A DNA stretch of 64,000 bases, from positions 83,584-147,583 of the forward strand of contig JAFLBM010000005.1 in assembly GCA_017303455.1 (NCBI GenBank), in the 5' to 3' direction. Positions 51,206 to 60,986 of this stretch are shown here, one piece after another (position 1 is the stretch's first letter; every line of letters starts with the position of its first letter). The notes below the pieces were generated by a model. It saw nothing but the letters and a program-made list of their open reading frames with translations, searched no databases and was not told the origin of the DNA. Both the position numbers and the translations under genes were made by a program. The DNA comes from Chitinophagales bacterium (lineage in GTDB: Bacteria > Bacteroidota > Bacteroidia > Chitinophagales > Chitinophagaceae).

Positions 51206-53704
51206 TTAAGCCGGTCTGTGTTTCCTGTTTCTTATATATTTCACGGTCTCCAGTACCAGCAGGAGTGCAGATGCGGCAGCCAGGGCCGGTATATAATGCC
51301 GGTAGCCGGGGAATTCAAAGCTGAAAAGCTGTTGCAGGGCCGGAACAAACATGATCAGCAGCAAGAGGATAAAGGCGCTGGAAAGGATGGCCATTATGGT
51401 AAGGTTTCGTTCTGCAATAACCGATAATACCATCCTGGTATGCGAAAGGTTCGTTAGGATAAGAAATATATTGCCAATAATGAGTGAAGAAAAGGCAATG
51501 GTCCTGACTTCTCCGTCGGTATGCCCTTCACGGATAGAAAGGAAATAGACCCCGATGACCATCAGCAGCAGCAATATTCCGCTCAGCAGACTGTAGAGTA
51601 TTTTCCGGCTGCCAAAAAATGCTTGATCCGGTTTCCGCGGCGGGCGGTGCATGATCCCTTTTTCTTCCTGCTCGGTTTCAAAAGCCACTGAACAAACCGG
51701 GTCAATGATCATCTCCATAAAAATAATATGCAGCGGCATCAGCAATACCGGTAGTGAACTGAAAAAAGCAGGCAGAAGTGTGAGGCCAATAATCGGCACA
51801 TGTATGGCCAGGATATAGGACATCGCTTTTTGCAGGTTATCATAAATGCGGCGGCCATTGCGGATGGCGGAAACAACAGAAATAAAATTATCATCCAGTA
51901 ATACCAATGCAGCTGCTTCCCGGGCCACATCCGTTCCTTTATTGCCCATCGCAATGCCGATATCAGCTGCTTTCAGGGCAGGGGCATCATTCACCCCGTC
52001 ACCCGTCATCGCCACTACTTCATGGCGGGCTTTTAATGCTTTTACGATACGTAATTTTTGTTCCGGTACCACCCGTGCAAAAATGCTGATACCGGTGATC
52101 TTTTGTTGAAGTGCTTCATCGCTGAGTTGGTTCAGCTCATCACCTGTCATGATACCTGTAACCGGTGTGATACCTGCCTGCCCGGCAATACTTTTGGCTG
52201 TAACGGGATAATCACCGGTGATCATGATCACTTTCACACCGGCTGCATAACACTCCTGTATGGCTTTGGGAACTTCCGGCCGCACCGGATCTTCCAGCCC
52301 GATAAGCCCGGTAAATGAAAAATCAAATTCGTGCTGCTTACCGGGCAGATCCTTATCATGTTGTACTGCATTTGCCACAGCTATCACCCGGTATCCTTTT
52401 TCTGCCAGGGTTTGAACGGCTTTTAAGTGTGTGGCCGTTTCTGCGGGGCTGAGCTGGCAAAGTGAGAAAATACTTTCGGGGGCACCTTTGGCAGAGACAG
52501 TAAGGCTGGTTTCACCCGGCAATTGGGTTACCCTCGTCATGGCAAGCAGTTCTCTTGTCAACGGGTATTCTTTAACCAGTATTGAAGCCGCCTTATTCTT
52601 TTTATCATGGGTTTTGAAAACCTGGTGAATGGCGGCTTCCATCGGGTCAACAGCATTTTCCGGTGAAGCGAGAGACCCATGAATAACCAGCCCTGCGATT
52701 TCTCCATACTCATCCGCAAAATGATCCCTGTAAATAATATTGCGGCCATTATACAAAGCGACCACTTCCATTTTGTTTTGGGTGATCGTACCTGTTTTAT
52801 CCGTACAAAGTACCGTGGCTGAACCAAGCGTTTCAATCGCAGAAGGCTTGCGGGTCAATACCTTTTTTTTTGACAAGCGCCATGCCCCTAAAGCAAGGAA
52901 AACCGTCAATACAACGGGGAATTCTTCGGGTAATATAGCCATGGAGGCAGCCAGCCCGTTCAACACTGATTGAATAAAATTTCCTCTTGTGATGTAAAAA
53001 GCAATGATCACCAGGAGGCTGATAAAAATGCCGGCAATAAATAATTTCCGGACCAGCATTTTCATTTCTTGCTGCAGGCGGGTTTCATCAGGATCTATTG
53101 TTTTTAAAGAAAGGCCGATCTTGCCAAACTCGGTATCAGCACCTGTTGTTTCCACCCTGGCCCATCCATTGCCCTGCACCACCAGGGTGCCGCTGAATAC
53201 AAAATTATTTTTCCCGGTTGTTTCATCAACTGTTGATTTAACGACCGGCACAGATTCGCCGGTCAGCAACGATTCATCAATCGTTAAGTTGAGTGAGTTC
53301 AGCAATATTGCATCAGCAGCCACCCGGTCTCCTTCATTCAACACCAGTATATCACCGGGCACTACTTCCCGGCCGGGAATTCTTGTTTCCTTCCCATCTC
53401 TTATCACCAGGGCACGGGGTGAAGAAAGATTCTTCAATGCTTCCAGTGCCCTTTCGGTTTTGCGGTATTGGTAAAATGTAATGTAAATGATAATGAAAAT
53501 GGTACCGAGCATCACCAGGCCTTCTTTATAATCACCCAGGATCATATATAAAGTACCACAACTGATCAGTAGCAGGAACATGGGTTCCCGGATCACTTCT
53601 GCAGCGATCCGCCAGATATTTTTGGGCCGGGCAGAAGCCAGTTCGTTATAACCTATTTCAGCCAGCTTCTTTGCAGCCACTGCTGTACTCAGACCATTGA
53701 TCAT
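51206..53704 (-). CDS. Cation-transporting P-type ATPase (P2-like)
   Basis: An 832-residue membrane ATPase from the ATG at 53702-53704 (MINGLSTAVAAKKLAEIGYN), preceded by GGAGGG. The open frame runs 131 codons further but overlaps ftcD. The actuator has LLTGESVPV, the phosphorylated Asp302 is in CTDKTGTITQNK, and the hinge is MTGDGVNDAPALK. The fourth helix has PEEFPV where Ca2+ pumps have PEGLP, so ion choice is unclear (Ca2+, Mn2+ or other). About ten helices are present. It is divergent from ftcD, sharing a 147-base promoter region. Confidence 0.9.
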   Translation of the reverse strand: MINGLSTAVAAKKLAEIGYNELASARPKNIWRIAAEVIREPMFLLLISCGTLYMILGDYKEGLVMLGTIFIIIYITFYQYRKTERALEALKNLSSPRALVIRDGKETRIPGREVVPGDILVLNEGDRVAADAILLNSLNLTIDESLLTGESVPVVKSTVDETTGKNNFVFSGTLVVQGNGWARVETTGADTEFGKIGLSLKTIDPDETRLQQEMKMLVRKLFIAGIFISLLVIIAFYITRGNFIQSVLNGLAASMAILPEEFPVVLTVFLALGAWRLSKKKVLTRKPSAIETLGSATVLCTDKTGTITQNKMEVVALYNGRNIIYRDHFADEYGEIAGLVIHGSLASPENAVDPMEAAIHQVFKTHDKKNKAASILVKEYPLTRELLAMTRVTQLPGETSLTVSAKGAPESIFSLCQLSPAETATHLKAVQTLAEKGYRVIAVANAVQHDKDLPGKQHEFDFSFTGLIGLEDPVRPEVPKAIQECYAAGVKVIMITGDYPVTAKSIAGQAGITPVTGIMTGDELNQLSDEALQQKITGISIFARVVPEQKLRIVKALKARHEVVAMTGDGVNDAPALKAADIGIAMGNKGTDVAREAAALVLLDDNFISVVSAIRNGRRIYDNLQKAMSYILAIHVPIIGLTLLPAFFSSLPVLLMPLHIIFMEMIIDPVCSVAFETEQEEKGIMHRPPRKPDQAFFGSRKILYSLLSGILLLLMVIGVYFLSIREGHTDGEVRTIAFSSLIIGNIFLILTNLSHTRMVLSVIAERNLTIMAILSSAFILLLLIMFVPALQQLFSFEFPGYRHYIPALAAASALLLVLETVKYIRNRKHRPA

Positions 53705-53773
53705 AGACCCTCCGTTCTCAATGTAATTTAGACCGCTCCCGGTTTTCTTGAATAGCCTGCTGTCATTATGCGG

Positions 53774-53789
53774 TATGAGAATTATCATA
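53774..53789. promoter_or_regulatory. Dyad between the P-type ATPase and ftcD genes
   Basis: TATGA-N6-TCATA (53774-53789) has the same TGA-N6-TCA core as the five Crp/Fnr-type sites elsewhere in the window, with longer arms. Here no -7 element lies at the shared distance in either direction, so its role is less certain. Confidence 0.3.
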
Positions 53790-53851
53790 ACCAAAAACAG
53801 CTGCGTACGATTTATCCTTACATACAATAACTTAGCAGCAAAACCGCTTGC

Positions 53852-55507
53852 ATGCAACCTATTATCGAATGTGTTCCCAATTTCAGCGAAGGCAATGACA
53901 TGGCCCTCATCAAACAGATCACTGAGCAGATAGAGACCGTGGAAGGCGTTCGTCTCCTGAACGTCGACCCTGGCAAAGCGACCAACAGAACCGTGGTCAC
54001 TTTTGTCGGTCATCCGGAAGCGGTGATCGAAGCGGCGTTTCTTGCAATCAAAAAAGCCGGTGAACTCATTGACATGAGCAAACACAAAGGTGAACACCCG
54101 AGAATGGGTGCCACCGATGTTTGTCCCCTGATCCCCATTGCGAATATTTCCATGGAAGAAACAGCAGCATTTGCGCAGCGTTTGGCCAAACGGGTAGGAG
54201 AAGAATTAGCGATACCTGTTTACCTCTATGAAGCGGCACAACCGAATAAAGAAAGAAACAACCTCTCGGTGATCCGTGCCGGTGAATACGAAGGTTTTTT
54301 CAAAAAGATCAAACAACCGGAATGGAAACCCGATTTTGGTCCTTCAGAATTTGATGCGAAAAGAGGTGGTACCGTGATTGGTGCCCGGGATTTTCTCGTG
54401 GCCTATAATATCAACCTCAATACCACTTCAACAAGAAGAGCCAATGCCATTGCCTTTGATGTAAGGGAAGCCGGGAGAAAACTAAAAAAGGAAAATGGAG
54501 AAATGGAAACGGTTCCCGGCACGTTGAAATCGGTAAAAGCGATCGGCTGGTATATTGGGGAATACGGCATTGCCCAGATATCGATGAACCTTACGAATAT
54601 CAATATCACCCCGGTGCATATTGCTTTCGACGAGGTTTGCAAAAAAGCGGATGCCCGTGGCATTCGTGTAACCGGCAGTGAACTGGTAGGCCTGGTGCCG
54701 TTAAAATCGCTGACCGATGCCGGCAAGTATTTTCTCAAAAAGCAACAACGTTCTACCGGGGTTTCGGAGAAAGAACTGATCAAGATCGCCGTGAAATCCA
54801 TGGGACTTGATGAGCTCGGGTCTTTTAAACCGGAGGAAAGAATTATCGAATATTTATTAGCAGGCAAATCTGCCAGCAAACTGGTAAGCATGCCTTTAAC
54901 TGCTTTTGCTGATGAGACGGCCAGTGAAAGCCCGGCACCCGGTGGAGGTTCGATTGCCGCCTATGTCGGTTCACTCGGAGCTGCATTAGCCACGATGGTG
55001 GCCAATCTTTCTTCCCATAAAAAAGGCTGGGATGAACGCTGGGAAGAATTCAGTAACTGGGCCGAAAAAGGAGAGCAGTACAAGACCGAATTGCTCCGGC
55101 TGGTTGACCAGGATACCAATGCTTTTAACCAGATCATGACGGCCTTCGGTCTGCCCAAATCAACCGACGCTGAAAAAGCAGCCCGTACCAAAGCTATCCG
55201 GGAAGCCACTAAGTTTGCCATCGAGATACCGTTCAAAGTGATGGAGTTGGCTTATGGCAGTATGGAAGTCATCAAAGCGATGGCCGAAACGGGCAACCCG
55301 AATTCCGTATCGGATGCCGGTGTCGGGGCTCTTTGTGCAAGAAGTTCGGTCATGGGAGCATTTATGAATGTGCGGATCAATGCCGCCGGTTATGATGATA
55401 AGGAATTTGTGGCCGACATCCTCAGCCGTGGCAGGGAAATTGAGAACAAAACCATAGCTTTAGAATCCGAAATTATAAACGTTGTCAATGGAAAAATTGG
55501 AAACTAA
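53852..55507 (+). CDS. ftcD: Bifunctional formimidoyltransferase-cyclodeaminase
   Basis: A 551-residue fusion. Residues 1-300 transfer the formimidoyl group from formimidoylglutamate to tetrahydrofolate (start MQPIIECVPNFSEGND; GEHPRMGATDVCPLIP holds the catalytic His). Residues about 345-551 are the cyclodeaminase that releases ammonia to give methenyl-THF (ESPAPGGGSIAAYVGSLGAAL). The arrangement matches animal FTCD. The hutG gene, which handles the same substrate hydrolytically, overlaps its end by 20 bases, so the cell seems to have both ways to use formimidoylglutamate. Confidence 0.93.
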   Translation: MQPIIECVPNFSEGNDMALIKQITEQIETVEGVRLLNVDPGKATNRTVVTFVGHPEAVIEAAFLAIKKAGELIDMSKHKGEHPRMGATDVCPLIPIANISMEETAAFAQRLAKRVGEELAIPVYLYEAAQPNKERNNLSVIRAGEYEGFFKKIKQPEWKPDFGPSEFDAKRGGTVIGARDFLVAYNINLNTTSTRRANAIAFDVREAGRKLKKENGEMETVPGTLKSVKAIGWYIGEYGIAQISMNLTNINITPVHIAFDEVCKKADARGIRVTGSELVGLVPLKSLTDAGKYFLKKQQRSTGVSEKELIKIAVKSMGLDELGSFKPEERIIEYLLAGKSASKLVSMPLTAFADETASESPAPGGGSIAAYVGSLGAALATMVANLSSHKKGWDERWEEFSNWAEKGEQYKTELLRLVDQDTNAFNQIMTAFGLPKSTDAEKAARTKAIREATKFAIEIPFKVMELAYGSMEVIKAMAETGNPNSVSDAGVGALCARSSVMGAFMNVRINAAGYDDKEFVADILSRGREIENKTIALESEIINVVNGKIGN

Positions 55508-56597
55508 GGTTCCTGTCAGCGAACCGAAACCGAATGTGATGCAGCACCTGAAGATCTATAACAAACAGGATATATTGTCGCTGACCCGTATCCGTCGTTT
55601 TGAAACCAAACTCGGGGAACGGCTGCAGGTCATCAACGATCCCACGGCAATTGAAGCATCATTAGCCGCCTCCACTGCGAAATATGTATTGTTCGGCATT
55701 CCCGAAGATCTCGGTGCCAAGGGAAATTTTGGTTTGGGTGGTGCTGATACGTTATGGATACCTTTTTTACAAAGTATCCTGAATATACAGAGCAGCGATT
55801 TTTTTGATGGCGGCGATGTATTACTCATCGGCCATTTTGATTTTGGTGATATTCAATACCTGATTGATACCACAGCCCGTAGTGAAGATGAAAAAATAGA
55901 AGCTTACCGCCATGCCTTGCATACCGTGGATGATGAAGTGGAAACGCTGGTGAAGATCATTACCTCCTTAAAGAAAATTCCTATTGTGATAGGAGGCGGG
56001 CATAATAATTCGTACCCGCTGATCAAAGGTGCAGCCAAAGGTTGGCATAAAGCCGGGGTGACCCCGCTGGCACAGATCAATTGTATCAACTTGGATGCAC
56101 ATGCTGATTACCGGCCAATGGAAGGACGACACAGCGGGAATGCATTTCGTTATGCAGAAGAAGATGGTTATTTACAGAAGTATTGTATTGTGGGATTGCA
56201 TGAGAATTATTTACCCCAGAATGTCTGGATCGATATCGTGAACAATCCTTTTATTGACTGCATCACCTTCGAAGACATTTTTGTACACGAGAAAAGAACT
56301 TTTTTACAAGCAGTGGCACATGCCACCGGCTTCACGGAAGATACACTGACCGGTATTGATCTTGATCTGGATGCGATCCAGAATACACTCAGCAGTGCGA
56401 TGACACCGGTGGGTATCAGTCCGGTGGATGCCCGGAAATATATTGCGTTTGCAGCCGCGGATGCCAAACCTGCTTACCTGCATATCTGCGAAGGTGCCAC
56501 AAGATTATCAGACGGAAGAACAGATGCCACCAGTGGTAAACTGATCAGTTATTTGGTGAGTGATTTTATCAAAGGAATGACGGTGGTTGACAAATAA
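55488..56597 (+). CDS. hutG: Formimidoylglutamase, arginase family
   Basis: A 369-residue protein from the ATG at 55488 (MEKLETKVPVSEPKPNV); a TTG two codons earlier is less likely. Mn-binding residues of the arginase/agmatinase family are in GGGHNNSYPLIKG, NLDAHADYRPMEGRHSGN and TGIDLDLDAI. It hydrolyses N-formimidoyl-glutamate to glutamate and formamide. It is longer than many HutG proteins because of an N-terminal extension of about 70 residues. It overlaps ftcD by 20 bases and is followed after nine bases by an unrelated AT-rich gene. Confidence 0.88.
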   Translation: MEKLETKVPVSEPKPNVMQHLKIYNKQDILSLTRIRRFETKLGERLQVINDPTAIEASLAASTAKYVLFGIPEDLGAKGNFGLGGADTLWIPFLQSILNIQSSDFFDGGDVLLIGHFDFGDIQYLIDTTARSEDEKIEAYRHALHTVDDEVETLVKIITSLKKIPIVIGGGHNNSYPLIKGAAKGWHKAGVTPLAQINCINLDAHADYRPMEGRHSGNAFRYAEEDGYLQKYCIVGLHENYLPQNVWIDIVNNPFIDCITFEDIFVHEKRTFLQAVAHATGFTEDTLTGIDLDLDAIQNTLSSAMTPVGISPVDARKYIAFAAADAKPAYLHICEGATRLSDGRTDATSGKLISYLVSDFIKGMTVVDK

Positions 56598-56606
56598 AAT
56601 AGGCAA

Positions 56607-57044
56607 ATGGTATTAAAATCTTTTATTGCTGCAATTACATCTGTCCTTTTATTCGTTATAACATTACCTATTTTTCATTTTTTTTTCGACAGCACAGCAC
56701 CAGAAAAAATAGAATTTCTATATGTTGTCTTTTATAGTGTATTCGCAATCTTGCCTATACTTTTTGTGATTTTATATGTATTAAACCTAATAGTACAATG
56801 GACACTAAAGAATAAAAAAAAATACAGGCCTAATTCAATTTACTTCGTTATATGTTTGCTTTCCACATTAGTTCCTATTTTATTGTTTATCCTATTTGAT
56901 AATTCAGATTGGGGTAAAGATCCTGGCAACAAGACACTTTTAGGTATTATATCTGATTACCTGGGAGTTTTTTTATTTTCTCTTATCATTATTCTGATTA
57001 ACAGAAAAATTGTTTGGAAAAATTTCAAGAAAGAATCTTGTTAA
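56607..57044 (+). CDS. AT-rich four-helix membrane protein
   Basis: A 145-residue protein with four hydrophobic segments (about residues 3-25, 38-64, 80-98 and 110-132) and a basic C-terminus (NRKIVWKNFKKESC). Phe/Ile content is high and codon use is clearly AT-richer than that of hutG before it or the TPR gene after it. I do not recognise the family. It starts nine bases after hutG and could be read on that transcript, although composition suggests it arrived separately. Confidence 0.7.
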   Translation: MVLKSFIAAITSVLLFVITLPIFHFFFDSTAPEKIEFLYVVFYSVFAILPILFVILYVLNLIVQWTLKNKKKYRPNSIYFVICLLSTLVPILLFILFDNSDWGKDPGNKTLLGIISDYLGVFLFSLIIILINRKIVWKNFKKESC

Positions 57045-57049
57045 ATTGG

Positions 57050-58795
57050 TTAAAAAACTGCGCCGGATATTTTTATATCTGAGTTGGAGAATGCTTTCCT
57101 AAATCTTGCCAGAATTTTATCAGCCTCTGCTTTTTTCTTTTCTCCTGATGATGCCTGCCAAAGACCAAATAAGGCCCAGCCATTCTCGCTATTATTTTCC
57201 AGGTCTGCCAGGAATACTTGTTTAGCTGCTGCATGGCGGCCTGCTTTCAGCAAAGCATTTCCTAAATAATGTTTGGGATTCAGTAACCAGTCTCTCGGTT
57301 CGTTGTACACCATATTCTCTTCAATGGTCACTGCTTTTTGAAATGCAGCAATCGCCAGGTCCGTTTGCTGTTCGCTGAGGGCAATTGTTCCTTTCAATAA
57401 TTGTTCAGCAATAGTAATCCCGTCAATAGCAGGAGAGAAGGGAGTAAAAGGGATGAACAGGCTGCTGTCCTTCATCAGTTGCTGTAATTGGACCAGTTCA
57501 TTTTTTGCTTCGGTGATTTTTGCAGTAGCAGCAAAAGCCATCCCTCTTCCAAAATGATACAGGGCATTGCTGTAAACCTGTGTGGCCGCCGGTTGCGGCA
57601 GATCCAGTAATGATTGCCAGTTGCCAAAGCGAACATGCACCAGTACAGGAGTGCTGTGAATATATTGTACATATGACCCCATCGGTGCCGGTATAGCCAG
57701 GTAATCTTTCGGAATACTGTTCACTGTTTTTTCAGCAGCTATCATGGATTGGGCACGGTATCCCCCCAGCATGGCATTATTGGTTTGCATATGCAGGTTA
57801 TGAATGACATATAAAAAATCATTCCCGGCAACAGGTGCATAGAGTTTTGTCACTTTTTGATAACTGCCAACTGCATTCTCATTTACAGTAATTCCTTTAC
57901 TATAATTACCGGTTCGTAAATAAATATGCGAAGGCATATGCACGGTGTGAGAAAGTCCGGGAGTAATTTTTCCCAGCCTGTCTGCACTGGGAATCGCTTT
58001 GGCAAAATAGGGTGATGGCTCCATCACATGGATATAGTAATGGTTGGCACCGGGATGATTGGGATATTTTACCAGGAGTTTCTCCAGTACAGATCGTATC
58101 AGGGGTGTCCAGGGCTTGGGAGTGCCATCTGTCTTCCAGAGGTCCCAGGGATGTTGCAGCATCAGTGCGTCTACATATAGAGCTGCCACATCCGGATCAT
58201 TGGGATATTGCTCATATGCTTCCTTCATCAGGTCCACATAAACCTGGTTGAGTTTTTCCCGGCTTTCGGTGGAATCAGCAGAATAGCGGTATCGCTGCGC
58301 ATTTATCAGCATCCTTTCTTTCTCCGTGCAGGGCCCGCAATATTCAATGGCCCGGCCACTTGCTGCTAAGGCATCGGGTGAAGCGGCATAACCTACATCA
58401 TTAATGTTGGGACCATAGGCGAGTGCCTGTGCCCAGTATAACATAGCGCAGTCAGGGTCAAATTTTGCCGCTTTCTTAAATGAAGCCATGGCTTCTATAA
58501 TGTGAAAGCTGTAATACATGTTCATGCCCTGGTTGAAATAGAACTGGGCACTGTCATTTTTGGTACTGATCTTCCATTGATGATTGCCTGCACCGGGAAT
58601 GGGAGGGATACCTGTTTCTTCTAAAAATGCTTCCAGTGCTTCCCAGTCCGGGCCGCAGCGAACGATATTTTTCTTGAAGGATTCGTTTGCAGTCCTCTTT
58701 ATAAAAGCAGGAGTGCTGCTTTCATTAAACGTAAAAGCCAGTAATACCGCTGTTGCAAATGCCAGCACGGTAAGCAATAATAATCTTGATTTCAT
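57050..58795 (-). CDS. Exported TPR-repeat protein
   Basis: A 581-residue protein with a hydrophobic N-terminus (residues 5-21), probably a signal peptide or anchor. TPR-like helices are seen at about 85-135 (AQFYFNQGMNMYYSFHIIEAM, then CAMLYWAQALAYGPN) and again at about 390-570. The centre has several His-rich helices, including HPGANHYYIHVMEPS and THTVHMPSHIYLR-like text, conserved in this family as I recall. Similar proteins occur widely in Bacteroidota, often next to transport genes, without assigned function. The ABC-F gene lies 60 bases upstream on the same strand. Confidence 0.8.
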   Translation of the reverse strand: MKSRLLLLTVLAFATAVLLAFTFNESSTPAFIKRTANESFKKNIVRCGPDWEALEAFLEETGIPPIPGAGNHQWKISTKNDSAQFYFNQGMNMYYSFHIIEAMASFKKAAKFDPDCAMLYWAQALAYGPNINDVGYAASPDALAASGRAIEYCGPCTEKERMLINAQRYRYSADSTESREKLNQVYVDLMKEAYEQYPNDPDVAALYVDALMLQHPWDLWKTDGTPKPWTPLIRSVLEKLLVKYPNHPGANHYYIHVMEPSPYFAKAIPSADRLGKITPGLSHTVHMPSHIYLRTGNYSKGITVNENAVGSYQKVTKLYAPVAGNDFLYVIHNLHMQTNNAMLGGYRAQSMIAAEKTVNSIPKDYLAIPAPMGSYVQYIHSTPVLVHVRFGNWQSLLDLPQPAATQVYSNALYHFGRGMAFAATAKITEAKNELVQLQQLMKDSSLFIPFTPFSPAIDGITIAEQLLKGTIALSEQQTDLAIAAFQKAVTIEENMVYNEPRDWLLNPKHYLGNALLKAGRHAAAKQVFLADLENNSENGWALFGLWQASSGEKKKAEADKILARFRKAFSNSDIKISGAVF

Positions 58796-58855
58796 GCCGC
58801 AGTTGGTTTAATACGGCAAGAAGTTACGAAGATTCTTTTTTTGGAAAGAGAAAAA

Positions 58856-60871
58856 TTAGCCAGCTGCTTTTTCTTCCAGCTCTACGATCTTTTCAAAAGC
58901 CTTTTCGTAATCGCTGTTCAGGGAAACCAGTTCAGCCGATGCTTTTTTATACGCCGTTTCTGCCTCGAGGAATTTAGTTTTATCGGAATAAACCGCCGGG
59001 TCGGACAAAGCAGCTTCAAGCTTTTGCTGCTCAGATTTTAGCCCGGCAATTTTTTCTTCTAATTGCTGAAAGAGGCGTTGCTGCTTTTGCAGTTCTTTCT
59101 TGAACTCTTTATTAATAGGAACAGGAGGCCGGATGTCTGATGCAGGAGCAGTTGCTTCAATCTTCCTTTTTTCTGTTGCAGTAGAAGAAGAGTTTTGCCC
59201 GGATTTTGGTGACTTGCTTTCTGGCTTCTGATTGCCGGCCTCTGACTTCTTTCTCTCAGCCTCAGCTTTAGCCATTCTCTCTTTCCAGGCCACCCATTCT
59301 TCATAGCCCCCTTTGAATTCCTTGATCTGGTGATCCACGATCTCCCATATCTTATTGGCTGTTTTGGCCACAAAATAACGGTCGTGACTTACGAGGATGA
59401 TACTGCCTTCATACTTATTTAGTGCTTCGATCAGCAGGTCGCAACTGTGCATATCCAGGTGGTTGGTCGGTTCATCCAGCATCAGGAAATTGGCCTTGCT
59501 GACAATGGTCTTTGCCAGGGCCACCCTTGCTTTTTCACCACCACTTAAAATTTTGATCTTCTTATCCGAATCATCACCACTGAATAAGAAACAACCCAGC
59601 AGGCCCCGGAGTTCCAGTTCCGTCATCTGGCTGCCGCATTCTTTCATTTCATCAATGATCGTATTATTGACATTGAGTGCTTCCAGCTGGTGCTGGGCGT
59701 AGAAACTTTCTTCCACATTATGTCCCCATTTGCGTTCACCATTGGTAAAACTTTCCACGCCTGCAATAATGCGGAGCAGGGTTGACTTTCCTTTCCCGTT
59801 CGCACCGATCAGGGCAATTTTATCGCCGCGGTCAATTTCAACCGATGAATTTTCAATGATCACATTCTCGCCAAATGCTTTGGATACATTGTGCAATTCC
59901 ACCAGCACCCGGCCCGGTGTTTTATCCACCCGGAAATTGATACGGATATTCGGACGCACCAGTTCCGCATCTTCGATCCGGTCCAGCTTATCTAATTTCT
60001 TCATCAGGCTTTGCGCCATCGCAGCCTTACTGGCCTTGGCCCTGAACCGTTCGATCAGGCGTTCATTCTGCCGGATATAATCCTGCTGGTTCTCGTATGC
60101 TTTCTGCTGCATTTCGATACGGATCGCTTTTTCCTTCTCATAATAATCATAGTTACCCGTATAGATATGCAGTTGCTGCTGGTACACTTCCACGATCTTG
60201 GTCACCATCCGGTTCAGGAAATATTTATCATGACTCACGATCACCACCGAACCCTGGTAATGCAGCAGGTATTTTTCTAACCATTCGATAGAGGGAAGAT
60301 CCAGGTGGTTGGTCGGTTCATCCAATAACAACAGGTCGGGTTGCTGCAGGATCATCTTGGCCAGCAAGACCCGCATTCTCCAGCCACCGCTGAATTGCTT
60401 ATACGGTTTTTGCAGCTCTGTATTGGAAAAGCCAAGACCCTGCAACACTTCTTCCGTTTTATGATGGATATTATAGCCGCCTAAGGTCTCTAATTCATGT
60501 AACCGATCAGTGTATTCATGCAAAGTCTTTTCATCACCGGTCCGCTCCAACTCTTTACCGATCTCTTCAATTTCTTTTTCCAGTTGCAGCACCCGTTCAA
60601 AGGCGCCCAGGGCCACCTGCAAAATGGAATCATTGGTATCAAAACTCAGCAGGTCCTGGTGCAGGTAACCGATGGAAGTGGTACGGCTTCTTTCCACCGT
60701 GCCGGCAGAAGGCTGGTACTCACCCACCAATAATTTCAGCAGGGTTGATTTACCTGTTCCGTTGTACCCGATCAGCCCGATGCGTTCACCCGGCTGAATA
60801 TGCCAGGTAGCTTCTTCCACGATAGCTCTTGCACCAAATTCGAATGTCACATTTTGAAATCCTGCCAGCAT
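58856..60871 (-). CDS. ABC-F ATPase, ribosome-associated
   Basis: A 671-residue protein from the ATG at 60869-60871 (MLAGFQNVTFEFGARAIVEE); seven upstream codons are unlikely to be used. Two ABC domains are present without membrane parts: Walker A GYNGTGKSTLLK and GANGKGKSTLLR, signatures FSGGWRMRV and LSGGEKARV, and LLLDEPTNHLD twice. The linker between them is helical. A basic region and a C-terminal coiled coil (KKELQKQQRLFQQLEEKI) follow, as in Uup/YheS-type proteins. It acts on translating ribosomes or assembly; an antibiotic-resistance role is not indicated. Confidence 0.9.
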   Translation of the reverse strand: MLAGFQNVTFEFGARAIVEEATWHIQPGERIGLIGYNGTGKSTLLKLLVGEYQPSAGTVERSRTTSIGYLHQDLLSFDTNDSILQVALGAFERVLQLEKEIEEIGKELERTGDEKTLHEYTDRLHELETLGGYNIHHKTEEVLQGLGFSNTELQKPYKQFSGGWRMRVLLAKMILQQPDLLLLDEPTNHLDLPSIEWLEKYLLHYQGSVVIVSHDKYFLNRMVTKIVEVYQQQLHIYTGNYDYYEKEKAIRIEMQQKAYENQQDYIRQNERLIERFRAKASKAAMAQSLMKKLDKLDRIEDAELVRPNIRINFRVDKTPGRVLVELHNVSKAFGENVIIENSSVEIDRGDKIALIGANGKGKSTLLRIIAGVESFTNGERKWGHNVEESFYAQHQLEALNVNNTIIDEMKECGSQMTELELRGLLGCFLFSGDDSDKKIKILSGGEKARVALAKTIVSKANFLMLDEPTNHLDMHSCDLLIEALNKYEGSIILVSHDRYFVAKTANKIWEIVDHQIKEFKGGYEEWVAWKERMAKAEAERKKSEAGNQKPESKSPKSGQNSSSTATEKRKIEATAPASDIRPPVPINKEFKKELQKQQRLFQQLEEKIAGLKSEQQKLEAALSDPAVYSDKTKFLEAETAYKKASAELVSLNSDYEKAFEKIVELEEKAAG

Positions 60872-60986
60872 AATTTGTAAAATGAAGCGCAAATTTAGCC
60901 CAATTCAACCATTAAAAAATTGTTGAAATCGGTTAAATCCTTCCGATCCTTAATTCCCTGGCTATCTTTGCCGGAAACTTTTTTGC

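Noticed and set aside
51106..51324. 72-codon plus-strand frame
   Set aside because: It overlaps the conserved C-terminus of the P-type ATPase and has no recognisable product.
53705..54097. N-terminal 131-codon extension of the P-type ATPase frame
   Set aside because: It overlaps ftcD on the other strand, lacks family character and passes through the intergenic promoter region; a start with GGAGGG in front lies at 53704.
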